The notes under the pieces are model-generated. The model ran no database searches. It saw nothing but the letters and a program-made list of their open reading frames with translations, and was not told the origin of the DNA. A stretch of DNA of 29,288 nucleotides. Source: Patulibacter sp. Its GTDB lineage: Bacteria > Actinomycetota > Thermoleophilia > Solirubrobacterales > Solirubrobacteraceae. Each line of letters begins with the position of its first letter. Positions within the stretch are counted from its first letter, which is position 1. The translations under genes and the position numbers were made by a program. Positions 15,188-23,791 of the stretch are shown one piece after another. The stretch is taken from the NCBI GenBank assembly GCA_023268575.1, contig JALRCL010000227.1:1-29288 (forward strand). The letters are read 5' to 3'.

Positions 15188-16398
15188 CCGTGACCAGGCG
15201 TCCCCGTGTGGGGGTCGTCGATCACCTCGCCCAGCCGAGCGGCGCGCAGCTCGCCATCTCCCGGCTCGCTGCCTCCCTCGACGGGACCGACCTGTACTTC
15301 GTGTTCGGGGGCGACGGCCCGATGGTCGAAGCGGCTCGAAGGAACGGACATGGCGCGACCGTCGTTCCGCTCGGCGCCCTCGGTGGTCGCAAGATCGCCG
15401 AGATCTCGCCGCTCCGCGACGCTGTGCTGAACTCGGCGGGGCTGAGCAGATCCGTGGCCGCCACCGCTCGGGCTCTTCACCGCGCCGGGGTCGATGTCGT
15501 CTACACGAACTCCCTGAAGGCCCACATCTACGGTGGGCTTGCGGCTCGTCTCATCGGGCGCCCGTGGATCGCACACGTCCGAGACGTGCTGGCACCGCCA
15601 TATGTCCCACGCGGTCTCCAGATCGCGTTGCGTGCGTTCTTTCTCGCCGGTCGGCCAGATGCCGTGGTGGTCAACTCTCGCGCCACTGGCGACGCGCTCC
15701 GGATCCGTGGCTCGGTCGAGGTGATTCCGAGCGGTATCGACCCGAACCGCGTCGCCGCGAGCGGTGCCCGCTTGGACTCCGCGCACCGCGGGCCCTTGCG
15801 CCTTGGCGTGCTCGGCCGGCTCGAGCCCTGGAAGGGACAGCACGTGGCACTCGCGGCCGTCGCCGAGTTGCGGCGCCGGGGTCTCGACGTCCAGCTCGTC
15901 GTGGGTGGAGACGCTGCTCACGGCAGCCCGGAGTACGAGCGCGAGCTCCGGGAGACGGCGCGGCGGAACGCGATCACCGACGCTGTCGAATTCGTCGGGT
16001 TCGTCGATGACCCGTACGCGTTCTTCGAGTCGGTGCACGTCGCTCTCCATACGTCGGTGCTTCCCGAACCTTTCGGGCAAGTGATCGTTGAAGCGCTCGC
16101 CACGGGCCGGCCCGTGATCGCGTCTCATGGCGGCGGGCCGATCGAGATTCTGTCCGGCGGTGGGGCAGGCGTGCTCTCGCCCCCGGGTGATCCGATCGCA
16201 CTCGCCGAACACGTGATGGACATCGCCGGCGACACGGTCAGGTACTCGCGCATGTCCGACGCGGCGCTCGATCGGGCTAGAGCGTTCTCCATCGAGCGCT
16301 CGGCGACTCGTACTCAACGGCTCATCACCGAGCTCGCTGGCCCGCGCCTCGGTGCGCCGCCGGCCACGAGCTCCGGCGGACCACGGCACCCGGCGTGA
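15184..16398 (+). CDS. GT4-family glycosyltransferase 2
   Basis: A 404-residue GT-B glycosyltransferase. The N-terminal domain begins VGVVDHLAQPSGAQLAISRL with a glycine-containing loop, and VYTNSLKAHIYGGLAARL (near 102) and AHVRDVLAPP (near 132) follow. The C-terminal donor domain shows LGVLGRLEPWKGQHVAL near 216 and the E-x7-E motif with E295 and E303 (EPFGQVIVE). Starts at GTG 15184, overlapping the previous stop by four bases, and its own stop overlaps the next start in the same way, so the three glycosyltransferases form a translationally coupled chain. The Pro/Ser-rich last 20 residues are probably disordered. Confidence 0.9.
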   Translation: MTVTRRPRVGVVDHLAQPSGAQLAISRLAASLDGTDLYFVFGGDGPMVEAARRNGHGATVVPLGALGGRKIAEISPLRDAVLNSAGLSRSVAATARALHRAGVDVVYTNSLKAHIYGGLAARLIGRPWIAHVRDVLAPPYVPRGLQIALRAFFLAGRPDAVVVNSRATGDALRIRGSVEVIPSGIDPNRVAASGARLDSAHRGPLRLGVLGRLEPWKGQHVALAAVAELRRRGLDVQLVVGGDAAHGSPEYERELRETARRNAITDAVEFVGFVDDPYAFFESVHVALHTSVLPEPFGQVIVEALATGRPVIASHGGGPIEILSGGGAGVLSPPGDPIALAEHVMDIAGDTVRYSRMSDAALDRARAFSIERSATRTQRLITELAGPRLGAPPATSSGGPRHPA

Positions 16399-17501
16399 CC
16401 GCGCAGCCACTGGACCGTGCCCCGCGCACGAGGGTTCTCGTCGTCGCAGCGCCGTTCATCTCCCAAGGGGGAGTGTTCACCTCGCTGCAACGAACGCTCC
16501 CCGTCCTCTCGTCCAACGGGATCGATGTAGGGGTGCTCTGGGGTTCCCGCGTCCCTGGGGGCGCGCTCCCCGGAGCCTGGGTTCGGCGAATCGATGAACC
16601 CTCAGCGGCCATCGCCCGGCCACGCGCACTCCGAACGGCGGTCCAATCTGCGGTCGATGAGTGGGGACCGGACGCACTGCTCTCGGTCCTGCCGCAGGCA
16701 GATGTCGCCTGTGCCGGCGTGGCGCGACGTCAGCGGGTCCCGTGGATCGCCATGGTCAGGGGCCGACCCGTACCTCTAGCGCACGATGCCCACTGGGCGA
16801 AGCGGATTCTCTGGAGAACCGCCGTCCGGCGCGCCTACCGGGACGCGACAACGGTCATCGCAGTATCAGCAGACCTCGGACACGTCACGGAAGGGCTGAC
16901 GGGACGCCCAATCGACCGCGTCGTCCACAACGGGGTCGATCTCGCCTCCTTCCGAGCGCTGCGGCGAGACACGCGCCCCGAGCCGACGCTCGGCTACGTC
17001 GGTCGGCTGACGGCCGAGAAGGCACCGGAGGTTGCGATAGCGGCCGCAAGGCTGGCCGACGCCAGAATCGACGTGTTCGGCGACGGCCCTCTGCTTGCGA
17101 GGCTCCAAGGCGAAACTCGCGACCCTGCCGTTCGATTCCGCGGATGGACGACGCCACAGCAAGCGTTCGCAGGGATCGACATCTTGGTCGTGCCCTCCTT
17201 CCGGGAGGGTCTCGGGAACGTGATCCTCGAGGCGGGGGCCGCAGGCATCCCGGTGGTCGCGCGCGCCGCAGGGGGGATCCCCGAGATCTTTGCGCACGAC
17301 CAAGCACTCTCCCAGGCGTGTCTGGTGCCTGCCTCGGCGGAGCCCGCTGACTTCGCTCAGGCGATCCGTCCCCTCCTGGATTCCCGTGAACACCGGATCT
17401 GGGCAGGGCAGCGGCTCGCTCAGGTGATCGCGTCCCGCTTCTCCGTCGACGCGGCCGCCGCCGAACTCGCCGATGTCATTCGCGATGCAGCAGCCCGCTG
17501 A
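16395..17501 (+). CDS. GT4-family glycosyltransferase 3
   Basis: A 368-residue GT-B glycosyltransferase. Visible are the N-terminal VLVVAAPFISQGGVFTSLQR, the middle TTVIAVSADLGHVTEGL, the donor-domain start TLGYVGRLTAEKAPEVAI near 197, and the E-x7-E motif with E271 and E279 (EGLGNVILE) followed by AGAAGIPVVARAAGGIPEI. It begins at GTG 16395 overlapping the previous stop. It is the last gene of the chain: the next gene is convergent, its stop only six bases away, and the two stops sit in the palindrome TGAGGTGCCTCA (17499-17510). Confidence 0.9.
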   Translation: MTAQPLDRAPRTRVLVVAAPFISQGGVFTSLQRTLPVLSSNGIDVGVLWGSRVPGGALPGAWVRRIDEPSAAIARPRALRTAVQSAVDEWGPDALLSVLPQADVACAGVARRQRVPWIAMVRGRPVPLAHDAHWAKRILWRTAVRRAYRDATTVIAVSADLGHVTEGLTGRPIDRVVHNGVDLASFRALRRDTRPEPTLGYVGRLTAEKAPEVAIAAARLADARIDVFGDGPLLARLQGETRDPAVRFRGWTTPQQAFAGIDILVVPSFREGLGNVILEAGAAGIPVVARAAGGIPEIFAHDQALSQACLVPASAEPADFAQAIRPLLDSREHRIWAGQRLAQVIASRFSVDAAAAELADVIRDAAAR

Positions 17502-17507
17502 GGTGCC

Positions 17508-18050
17508 TCACCGCTCCCGGATCGGACGCGCAGGTACACCTGCGACAACGGTGTTCGCAGGAACGGACCGCGTAACGACCGATCCAGCGCCCACGATGCA
17601 GTTGTCTCCGATCTCCACCCCCGGCAGGACCGTGCTACGAGCACCGATCCAGACATTCGCTCCAATACGAACCGGGTCGCTGTACATCCCCTGCTCTCTC
17701 ACAGGCACGTCCAAGCGGTCGCTCTTGTGAGTGTGGGTCACGATGACCGTCTCGAATCCGATCATGGACGTCGTACCGATGGAGAGTCCTCCGCGGGCAT
17801 CGAGCGTGCACCCGCGAGACACGCTAGCCCGATCGGCTAGCTCGAGACGGTCCACCCCCATGATGAACACGTTCTGCCCAACCCAAGCACCGCTACCGAA
17901 TCTTGCGGCGGTTTGTCGCAGCCATGCCGCTCGAACGCGCTTCCCGATCCCCAAGGGGAGCGGCCGCAGCAGGACCTCGTACGTGATGTGCAACAGACGT
18001 GCCTGGATTCGACTCGCGCTCACGGGCCTCCCATTCCAGTGGACTCGCAC
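17508..18050 (-). CDS. Left-handed beta-helix (hexapeptide) acyltransferase, WcaF/LbH type
   Basis: Probably O-acetylates a sugar of the repeat unit using acetyl-CoA. The 180-residue protein has imperfect hexapeptide repeats from about 50 to 165 (such as IGTTSM, VWIGARSTVLPGVEIGDNCI, VGAGSVV), the loop VTHTHKSD with candidate catalytic His106/His108, and the family's ending TVVAGVPARPIRER. The GTG start at 18050 is supported by AGGAG (complement of 18057-18061) six bases upstream. It is the only minus-strand gene in the 12.6-20.5 kb glycosyltransferase block and lies divergently, 40 bases from the pyruvyl-transferase-family gene. Confidence 0.88.
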   Translation of the reverse strand: MRVHWNGRPVSASRIQARLLHITYEVLLRPLPLGIGKRVRAAWLRQTAARFGSGAWVGQNVFIMGVDRLELADRASVSRGCTLDARGGLSIGTTSMIGFETVIVTHTHKSDRLDVPVREQGMYSDPVRIGANVWIGARSTVLPGVEIGDNCIVGAGSVVTRSVPANTVVAGVPARPIRER

Positions 18051-18090
18051 TCTTCACTCCTAGTTTCCCGTCGGATGGACGCATGACAAT

Positions 18091-19326
18091 ATGACGATGG
18101 AACGGCGAGTCCAAATCGGTTCGTGCGTGGCCTTGAACGGCGGGGATGCCGCGATCCTGGAAGGCGTCCACGACGCAGTTGCGACCGCCGCACCGGGAGC
18201 GCGGATCACGGTCACCGACGCGCACCCGGACGTCACCCCCCGGTACTACCCCCAGTACGAGTGGGTGTCGCCGCCGGCCTCCCTCATCGGGCGCCCGCCT
18301 CGCATTCCGAAGCTGCCGAGGCTCAGCCGTCGCATCTGGTCCCGCCGGGCAGACCGCGCGTTTCGCCGCGCTCGCAGCGGATCGCACGAGCTCGTGCAGA
18401 ACCTTCGCGGTCTCGACGCAGCGGTCCAGACGGGCGGCACGTACCTGACGCCCGAGTATTTCCACACGGCCCGGCTGTTCGAGTACGAGTTGCTCGGCGA
18501 GCTCGGAGTGCCGAACGTGTTCTACACGCAGTCGATCGGAGACTTCGCTGGCCGACCCGAGCAGGCACGCATCAGGTCGGCCCTCAACGACGCTCGTCTC
18601 GTGCTCCTCCGGGATGCCCGGTCGCGCGACAACGTGGAGCGCATTGGAGTCGACCTCGAACACGTGCATGTCGTCGGCGACGCGGTCTTCGGGACCGCCG
18701 ACGACGAGGTGAGCTTCGACGAGCTGGCTCGGCTCGACGAGCTCGACGTGATGATCTCCGTCCGTCGCTGGCCCTCGAGAGCGCCCATCGGCTCACCCGA
18801 GGTCAGGGGATTCGTCCGGGAGATGGCTCGCTTCGTCGACCGCATGGTCAAGGACCACGGATGGACGGTCACCTTCCGGTCGACGTGCCAAGGCATCCCT
18901 GAGTACGCGTTCGACGATTCCGACGTCGCTGCCGCCGTCGAGGCTTCCGTCAACGCGGATACCCGTGCGAAGGTCTCGGTCGACCGCAGCTTCCACACGC
19001 CCGCAGAGTTCCGAGAGCACGCTCGGGGCGCAGATCTCGTGATCGCGACGCGGATGCACGCCGCGATTCAGGCGTTGTGCGTCGGCTCACCGGTACTTCC
19101 CATCGCCTACGAGTTCAAGACGACCGAGCTGTTTCAGCGGTTCGGCCTCGGCGATCAGGTGCTGGACATCCAGACGTTCACCGCGTCCGATCTGGCCGAG
19201 CAGGCTTGCTCGATCACGACTCCGGGAACGCGGGAGACGTTTGCGCGCCGATTGACCGACGGGGTCCGCACCGAAGTCCGGGCCGCGCACCGGGCCGTCG
19301 ATCTTCTGTCCGAGGTGCTGCGGTGA
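18091..19326 (+). CDS. Polysaccharide pyruvyl transferase family protein (WcaK-like)
   Basis: Members transfer a pyruvate ketal from phosphoenolpyruvate to a sugar of a cell-surface polysaccharide. The 411-residue protein opens with VQIGSCVALNGGDAAILEGV, matching the family's N-terminal G-D-A-A/E-I-L phrase. Further segments are AAVQTGGTYLTPE near 110, FYTQSIGDFAGR near 147, LVLLRDARSRDNV near 170, and the C-terminal ADLVIATRMHAAIQALCVGSPVLPIAYE near 315-342, the most typical region of the family. The start ATG 18091 has no strong ribosome-binding site. The divergent gap of 40 bases to the acyltransferase must hold both signals. The next gene is a WcaL-like glycosyltransferase, the same pairing as wcaK-wcaL in colanic acid clusters. 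Confidence 0.85.
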   Translation: MTMERRVQIGSCVALNGGDAAILEGVHDAVATAAPGARITVTDAHPDVTPRYYPQYEWVSPPASLIGRPPRIPKLPRLSRRIWSRRADRAFRRARSGSHELVQNLRGLDAAVQTGGTYLTPEYFHTARLFEYELLGELGVPNVFYTQSIGDFAGRPEQARIRSALNDARLVLLRDARSRDNVERIGVDLEHVHVVGDAVFGTADDEVSFDELARLDELDVMISVRRWPSRAPIGSPEVRGFVREMARFVDRMVKDHGWTVTFRSTCQGIPEYAFDDSDVAAAVEASVNADTRAKVSVDRSFHTPAEFREHARGADLVIATRMHAAIQALCVGSPVLPIAYEFKTTELFQRFGLGDQVLDIQTFTASDLAEQACSITTPGTRETFARRLTDGVRTEVRAAHRAVDLLSEVLR

Positions 19327-20498
19327 CCTCCGGAGCGTCAACTGCTCCGTTCCGCGTCGGCCATGTGATGACGTCCTGGCTACCGATCTCGCAAACGTTC
19401 GTCCGCACGCAGATCGCCTCTCTGGCCCCGTTGCTTGATGATCAGCGCGTCTTCCCACGGAAGCTTGAGGGAGCCCCGAGCCTGCCTTCGATCGGTGAAG
19501 ACGTTCGACCGCTCGATTGGCAGGTTCGACCGGGAAGCATCGACCGGTGGCTGCATCGCGGCGAGCGGTTCTGCCTCCCTGGCCCCACCCGCTTCGAGGC
19601 CGCCGTGGCTCACGCAGCTCGGTCCAGTGGGGTCAACGTGCTGCACGGGCACTTCGGCTCTGGTGGCCACGCAGCGCTCGTCGCCGCGCGGCGCCTGAGG
19701 CTGCCGCTCGTCACCGCGTTCCACGGCAACGACGTGTACGGAGCGAGGCCGACAGCATTCCTGAGGCTCTTCCGCGAGGGGACCCTCTTCACCTGCGTCG
19801 GCCCGGCCGCCGGCGAAGAACTCATGCGGCGCGGCTGTCCACCTGAGCGATTGCACGTCGTTCCGGTCGGGGTCGCCCTAGAGGACTTCGATTTCGCTCC
19901 CACCGATGCCCCGGGCTCTGCCCCCGTCTTCCTCCAGGTCGGGCGCCTGGTGACGAAGAAGGGCGTCGACCTCAGCATTCGGGCTCTCGGCCGGCTCCGG
20001 GACGAATGGCCGGACGCTCGACTGGTCATCGTCGGCGACGGTCCCGAACGCCCGGCGCTGGAGCGACTCGCCGCCGAGGCTGGCGTCCAGTCTCAAGTTC
20101 GGTTCCTCGGCGCGCGGCCGCACGACGAGGTACGTCGACTCATCCGCCAGGCGCACATCGGCTTGCAACCGAGCCGGTGCGCGGAGAATGGTGACCGCGA
20201 AGGAACACCCACCGTCATCATCGAGTTCCAAGCAGCGGGGCTCGACCTGATCGCGAGCGACCACGCAGACATTCCGTCGATCGTCCCCGATCCAGACCAG
20301 CTCGTCTCCGAAGGGGCGGTCGACGCATTGGCGGCTCGGATGCGGGAGCGCCTCGCCGAGGCTCCAGACGCACGGTTGCGAAGGCTCGTCGCAGCCCGCG
20401 AACACGTCGAGCAGCGTCACGATGCTCGACGCATCGCCCGCACGCTCACTGAGCTGTACCGCACCGCCACCGAGACGGTGGCCGCCCGCCTCGTTTGA
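19323..20498 (+). CDS. GT4-family glycosyltransferase, WcaL-like
   Basis: A 391-residue GT-B glycosyltransferase starting at GTG 19323, which overlaps the previous stop (GTGA). Features are HVMTSWLPISQTFVRTQI near 14, VLHGHFGSGGHAALVA near 110, TAFHGNDVYG near 132, the donor-domain start VFLQVGRLVTKKGVDLSI near 198, and the E-x7-E motif with E293 and E301 inside GDREGTPTVIIEFQAAGL. The GDREGTP and HADIPSIV phrases are typical of the WcaL/AmsK group that builds colanic-acid-like and amylovoran polymers. The sugar it adds is not predictable. Downstream lies the IS remnant. Confidence 0.9.
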   Translation: MTSGASTAPFRVGHVMTSWLPISQTFVRTQIASLAPLLDDQRVFPRKLEGAPSLPSIGEDVRPLDWQVRPGSIDRWLHRGERFCLPGPTRFEAAVAHAARSSGVNVLHGHFGSGGHAALVAARRLRLPLVTAFHGNDVYGARPTAFLRLFREGTLFTCVGPAAGEELMRRGCPPERLHVVPVGVALEDFDFAPTDAPGSAPVFLQVGRLVTKKGVDLSIRALGRLRDEWPDARLVIVGDGPERPALERLAAEAGVQSQVRFLGARPHDEVRRLIRQAHIGLQPSRCAENGDREGTPTVIIEFQAAGLDLIASDHADIPSIVPDPDQLVSEGAVDALAARMRERLAEAPDARLRRLVAAREHVEQRHDARRIARTLTELYRTATETVAARLV

Positions 20499-20949
20499 GA
20501 TCCCGTGGCATCACCCATGCGGTTCGGCCCAGGGTGCGGTTGAGTCCTTCTGCCCCTACGAGAGAGCGAGCCCCGAGCAGGCCATCAGGAAGCCGCTGAG
20601 GCCGACAAGATGCCCGGCGACAACGCAGCCGCCGCCGACGTCGCCACGGCTCGTCGAGGCGTCGGAGAACGACACCGCGCAGGCGGCGCCGTCACTCCGG
20701 CGAAATGAAGGCCGATGACGCCAGCGGTTCAAGGAGCTGGAGCGCGAGACCAGCGGCTACAGGCGGATCAGGCGCCGGAGAACCCGGGTTGGCTCAGTCC
20801 GGCCGCTCGGGTCCGCTCTGGTTTCTGACCGGTTTCGCCAATCGGCAAGAGACAGCTGGCTGACGCGCCGTGTCAGCGGGCCCGGTCCGCGCTGGCGAGA
20901 TCCTCGGATCCGCCGCGCGATGCTGCCCTGAGATCAACGAGGGGTGACG
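20499..20949. other. Gene-free stretch around the IS remnant
   Basis: 450 bases between the convergent WcaL-like (+) and flippase (-) genes. The middle holds the decayed IS3 orfA. Outside it I see no gene. No strong terminator hairpin stands out next to either stop codon. Confidence 0.6.
20569..20778 (+). pseudogene. Decayed IS3-family OrfA (transposase helper) fragment
   Basis: Short translated pieces in successive frames line up, in order, with an IS3-family OrfA as I remember it: SPEQAIRK (20569-20592), EADKMPGDN (20598-20624, other frame), VEASENDT (20653-20676, first frame), MKADDAS (from 20705, third frame) and RFKELERE (20725-20748, first frame again). Intact proteins of the group read about SPEQ-IRKLREAD, EVSE-TYHRWRNQYGG, MKADDAKRLKELEREN. 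At least four frameshifts separate the pieces, so it cannot be expressed. No orfB, terminal repeats or target duplication is recognisable in 20499-20949. Confidence 0.7.
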
Positions 20950-22416
20950 CTAGTCGCCACGGGCGAGGACGAGGCGCATCGCGCGCAGCAGCTCGGACGA
21001 CGCGTCCTTCCAAACCCAACGGAGGCAGGCGAGATACACCGCGATCCCGACGACCAGGCCGACGCCTAGCTCGACGACCGGCCCGCCGCCGAGCACATGC
21101 GTCACGCCCCAGCCGCTCGCGACGAGGGCCATCGCCATCGCGAGGCTCGTCGAGAACGCGGGGACGAGCGCCGTCGCGTAGTCGCGGAGCGAGAACTCAA
21201 GCGCTGACGCTGCCTTGGCCGCCGGGATCGGCGAGATGCACAAGCCGACCACCGTATACGCAGCGGCCACCCCCTCGATGCCCCACGAAGCCCCCACGAA
21301 GAACGAGGCGACGTACACGACGCTGCTCCCGATGTTCCACCGCATCAACCAGCGTGCATCCCCCAGTGCTGCGACCAACGGGACGATGGTCGTCTGGATC
21401 GACTGCCGCATCCCGGTGACCGCGAGTATCTGCATCGTGAGCACCGCCGGCACCCACGCCTCGCCGAATACGACCCGCACCAGGGGGTCCGCTTCGACGA
21501 TGACGAGGGTCATCGCTGGAAGTGCCGTGATGGCGATGACTCTGTTGCCGAGGAGGTAATACCTGCGAAGAGCCGTGCGGTCCCGCTGCAACCTCGCGTA
21601 GACCGGCAACGCCACCGAGTTCGCGACCTGGCCGAGCACCATCACCGGCACCATCAACGTCCGGTAGGACAGCGAGTAGAGCGCGAGGTCTCGCGGGCCG
21701 AACAACCGTCCGACGATGGCGTTGTCCAGGTTCCGGCTCGCGTAGTTGAAGATCGATCCGGCGAGCAGTCTCGTGCTGAAGGAGGCGATCTCCGGCAGGA
21801 GCTGCAACCGCGGACGAAACGGGATGCGCCCCGCGAAGACCGTCAGCACCAGCGCCGTGGCGCCCGCGGAGACCGTGCTCTGTACGACGAGCGCCCAGTA
21901 TCCCGCGCCTGCTCCGGCCGCCGCCAGGGCCACGCCCCCTCCGATCGACGCGCCGACGAGATCGGCCTTGGCGACGGACTTGAAGTCCAACCGACGCGCC
22001 AGGACCGCTCGCGGGATGATCGTGGCCCCCTGAAGGAGCACGAACAGCGCCATCCACCGCAGGACCTCTGCGAGTTCGGGAGTCCCGAAGAACCGAGCGA
22101 CCTCCTGAGCTAGGGCGAACGTCAGCGCAGCGAGGAGAACCGTTGAAACGATGTTGAGCCACCGCACCGTGGCGACGAACGCGTCGCTCGCCTCCGTCCT
22201 GCGCACGAGCGTGACGCTCAGTCCCTGGTCCAAGAACAGGGCGATGAAGTTCGTGAACACGAGCGCCGCGGCCACCACGCCGAAGGCGTCCGGGCCCAAG
22301 ATGCGCGCGAGCAGGAGCCCGACGCCGAACCGCACGGCCTGGCTCCCGCCCGTCCCGACGAATCCCCATTTCGTTCCGGCCGCGGCGCGGCGACGAAGGT
22401 CGGTCGTGTCAGACAC
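20950..22416 (-). CDS. Wzx-type flippase (MOP/polysaccharide exporter family)
   Basis: Moves the undecaprenyl-linked repeat unit across the membrane. The 488-residue protein starts at GTG 22416, overlapping the Wzy stop by eight bases. It begins with a short cytoplasmic VSDTTDLRRRAAAGTKW, then about 14 hydrophobic segments. Family-like parts are GVGLLLARILGPDAFGVVA near 30-48, the conserved charged loop ASRNLDNAIVGRLFGPRDLA near 225, and a C-terminal half of the Polysacc_synt_C type, which places it nearest WzxC/TuaB-like flippases. The frame is open for 39 more residues upstream, but those overlap the Wzy gene and look non-coding. It is the last gene of the minus-strand operon and the only flippase in the window. 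Confidence 0.88.
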   Translation of the reverse strand: MSDTTDLRRRAAAGTKWGFVGTGGSQAVRFGVGLLLARILGPDAFGVVAAALVFTNFIALFLDQGLSVTLVRRTEASDAFVATVRWLNIVSTVLLAALTFALAQEVARFFGTPELAEVLRWMALFVLLQGATIIPRAVLARRLDFKSVAKADLVGASIGGGVALAAAGAGAGYWALVVQSTVSAGATALVLTVFAGRIPFRPRLQLLPEIASFSTRLLAGSIFNYASRNLDNAIVGRLFGPRDLALYSLSYRTLMVPVMVLGQVANSVALPVYARLQRDRTALRRYYLLGNRVIAITALPAMTLVIVEADPLVRVVFGEAWVPAVLTMQILAVTGMRQSIQTTIVPLVAALGDARWLMRWNIGSSVVYVASFFVGASWGIEGVAAAYTVVGLCISPIPAAKAASALEFSLRDYATALVPAFSTSLAMAMALVASGWGVTHVLGGGPVVELGVGLVVGIAVYLACLRWVWKDASSELLRAMRLVLARGD

Positions 22417-23788
22417 GCGCTGAGCTCGGTGGAGGAGCTCGGCCGACCGCTGGCTCGGCTGTCGGGTACGACATCGTTCCTGCGGCGAGACACCACCCGA
22501 CGAAGAAGGCCACCGGGGGCAGCGAGAGCGCATCGAACACCCCGAAGATGATCAGCGCACTCGTGAGCGCGCCGAGCACGAGCAGGCGCTGCCGCGGGTC
22601 AGCTCGCAGGAACGCCAGCACCAGCAGAACGGTGATCGCCGCCAGCGGGACGAGACCCCAGTCGAGGACGAGTTGGACCCACTGGTTGTCGGGGATTGTC
22701 GTCCGGTGGGAGTTGCCGCCCCGCTCGGCGAGCAACCGCTGGGTCGTCTGTGCTCCCCCGCCGATCAGCAGGCTCAGCGGTTCCTCGACGATGTGCTGCT
22801 GAGCAGCCTGCAGCACCTCGGCCCTGGGCGTGTCCTCGGTGTTCGAGCCGCTGAATCGTCCCTTCAGAGCCGTTCCTGCAGGCGACAGGCCGATGGCCAG
22901 TCCCAAGACAACGACGAGCGCGGTAGCCCGCCAGATCACCTTGCCGCCCTCGCGACCCCGTCCCCGGGCCCGGAGGAGGAGCACGATCGCGAGGCCGACG
23001 ACGAAGGCAGCGATCGGCCCTCGGCTCAGCGAGAGCAAGAGACCGAGGACGCCGATGGCTGCGAACCCGTAACGCGGTCGCGCGAGCCCGAGCGCGAGGA
23101 GCGCGGCAATCGCGGAAACCGTCCCAAAGGGGAGCGGGCGCCCGTACGACGAGTTCGCCCGAAGGAAGTCGTTGTCCGTGCTGACCGCCTGGAGCCGGTC
23201 ACCGAACAGCTGCGAGAACCCTGGTGTGACGCGGGTCGCCTCGAGCACGCCCAGCACGACCGTGATCGAGACCACGGCGAGCAGCGGCAGGAGACTGCCC
23301 TCCGGCGTAGACCGGCTCGCGGCGACAAGCGCTCCGGCAGCGAGCGAGAACACCATCGGAGCGAAGTACTGGACCCCGGGCGTTCCGCCGATCGTGCCGA
23401 GGACGAACCACGAGCCACCGGCCAGAGCGATCGCCACCAGGGCGGCGGTTGGTACCTGCCCAAGGCCGCTGGTCACCCAGAGCCCAATCGCCAGCACGAA
23501 CGCGACCGCGGTGATCCAGAACAACAGGCTGATGGACGCGAACTCGATCGTTGGCAGCCGTGTCGCAGGAACGAAGGCCAGCGGGAGGAACGGCAAGGCC
23601 GGGCCCGCGGCGCGCGGGAGAACCACGATGCACGCCGCTCCAGCCACCAACGCGAGGCAGAGGACAGGCGCGCGGGAACTGCCCGCGACGAGCGCCGCCA
23701 TGAGCGCTCCCACGACCGCGACCGTCGCCGCGAGCAGCGGCGTCACATCGACTGGACGACCACCCGCGTTGCGGGCCGGGTACCTCAT
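22409..23788 (-). CDS. Wzy/O-antigen ligase family polymerase, second copy
   Basis: A polytopic membrane protein of 459 residues with 11-12 hydrophobic segments. It probably polymerises flipped repeat units outside the membrane. Typical features are LLSLSRGPIAAFVVGLAI near 258, a large external loop (about 300-370) with FSGSNTEDTPRAE and EEPLSLLIGGGAQTTQ, then DNQWVQLVLDWGLVPLA, as in O-antigen ligase/polymerase domains. The ATG (23788) is three bases after the kinase stop, and the stop overlaps the flippase start by eight bases. It shares family but no obvious close similarity with the Wzy/TPR protein at 9667, and it lacks the TPR tail. Confidence 0.88.
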   Translation of the reverse strand: MRYPARNAGGRPVDVTPLLAATVAVVGALMAALVAGSSRAPVLCLALVAGAACIVVLPRAAGPALPFLPLAFVPATRLPTIEFASISLLFWITAVAFVLAIGLWVTSGLGQVPTAALVAIALAGGSWFVLGTIGGTPGVQYFAPMVFSLAAGALVAASRSTPEGSLLPLLAVVSITVVLGVLEATRVTPGFSQLFGDRLQAVSTDNDFLRANSSYGRPLPFGTVSAIAALLALGLARPRYGFAAIGVLGLLLSLSRGPIAAFVVGLAIVLLLRARGRGREGGKVIWRATALVVVLGLAIGLSPAGTALKGRFSGSNTEDTPRAEVLQAAQQHIVEEPLSLLIGGGAQTTQRLLAERGGNSHRTTIPDNQWVQLVLDWGLVPLAAITVLLVLAFLRADPRQRLLVLGALTSALIIFGVFDALSLPPVAFFVGWCLAAGTMSYPTAEPAVGRAPPPSSARV

Positions 23789-23791
23789 GGC

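Noticed and set aside
20422..20718. 98-residue open frame after the WcaL-like gene
   Set aside because: It overlaps the real gene end and then runs through a frameshifted IS3 orfA remnant; not a functional gene.
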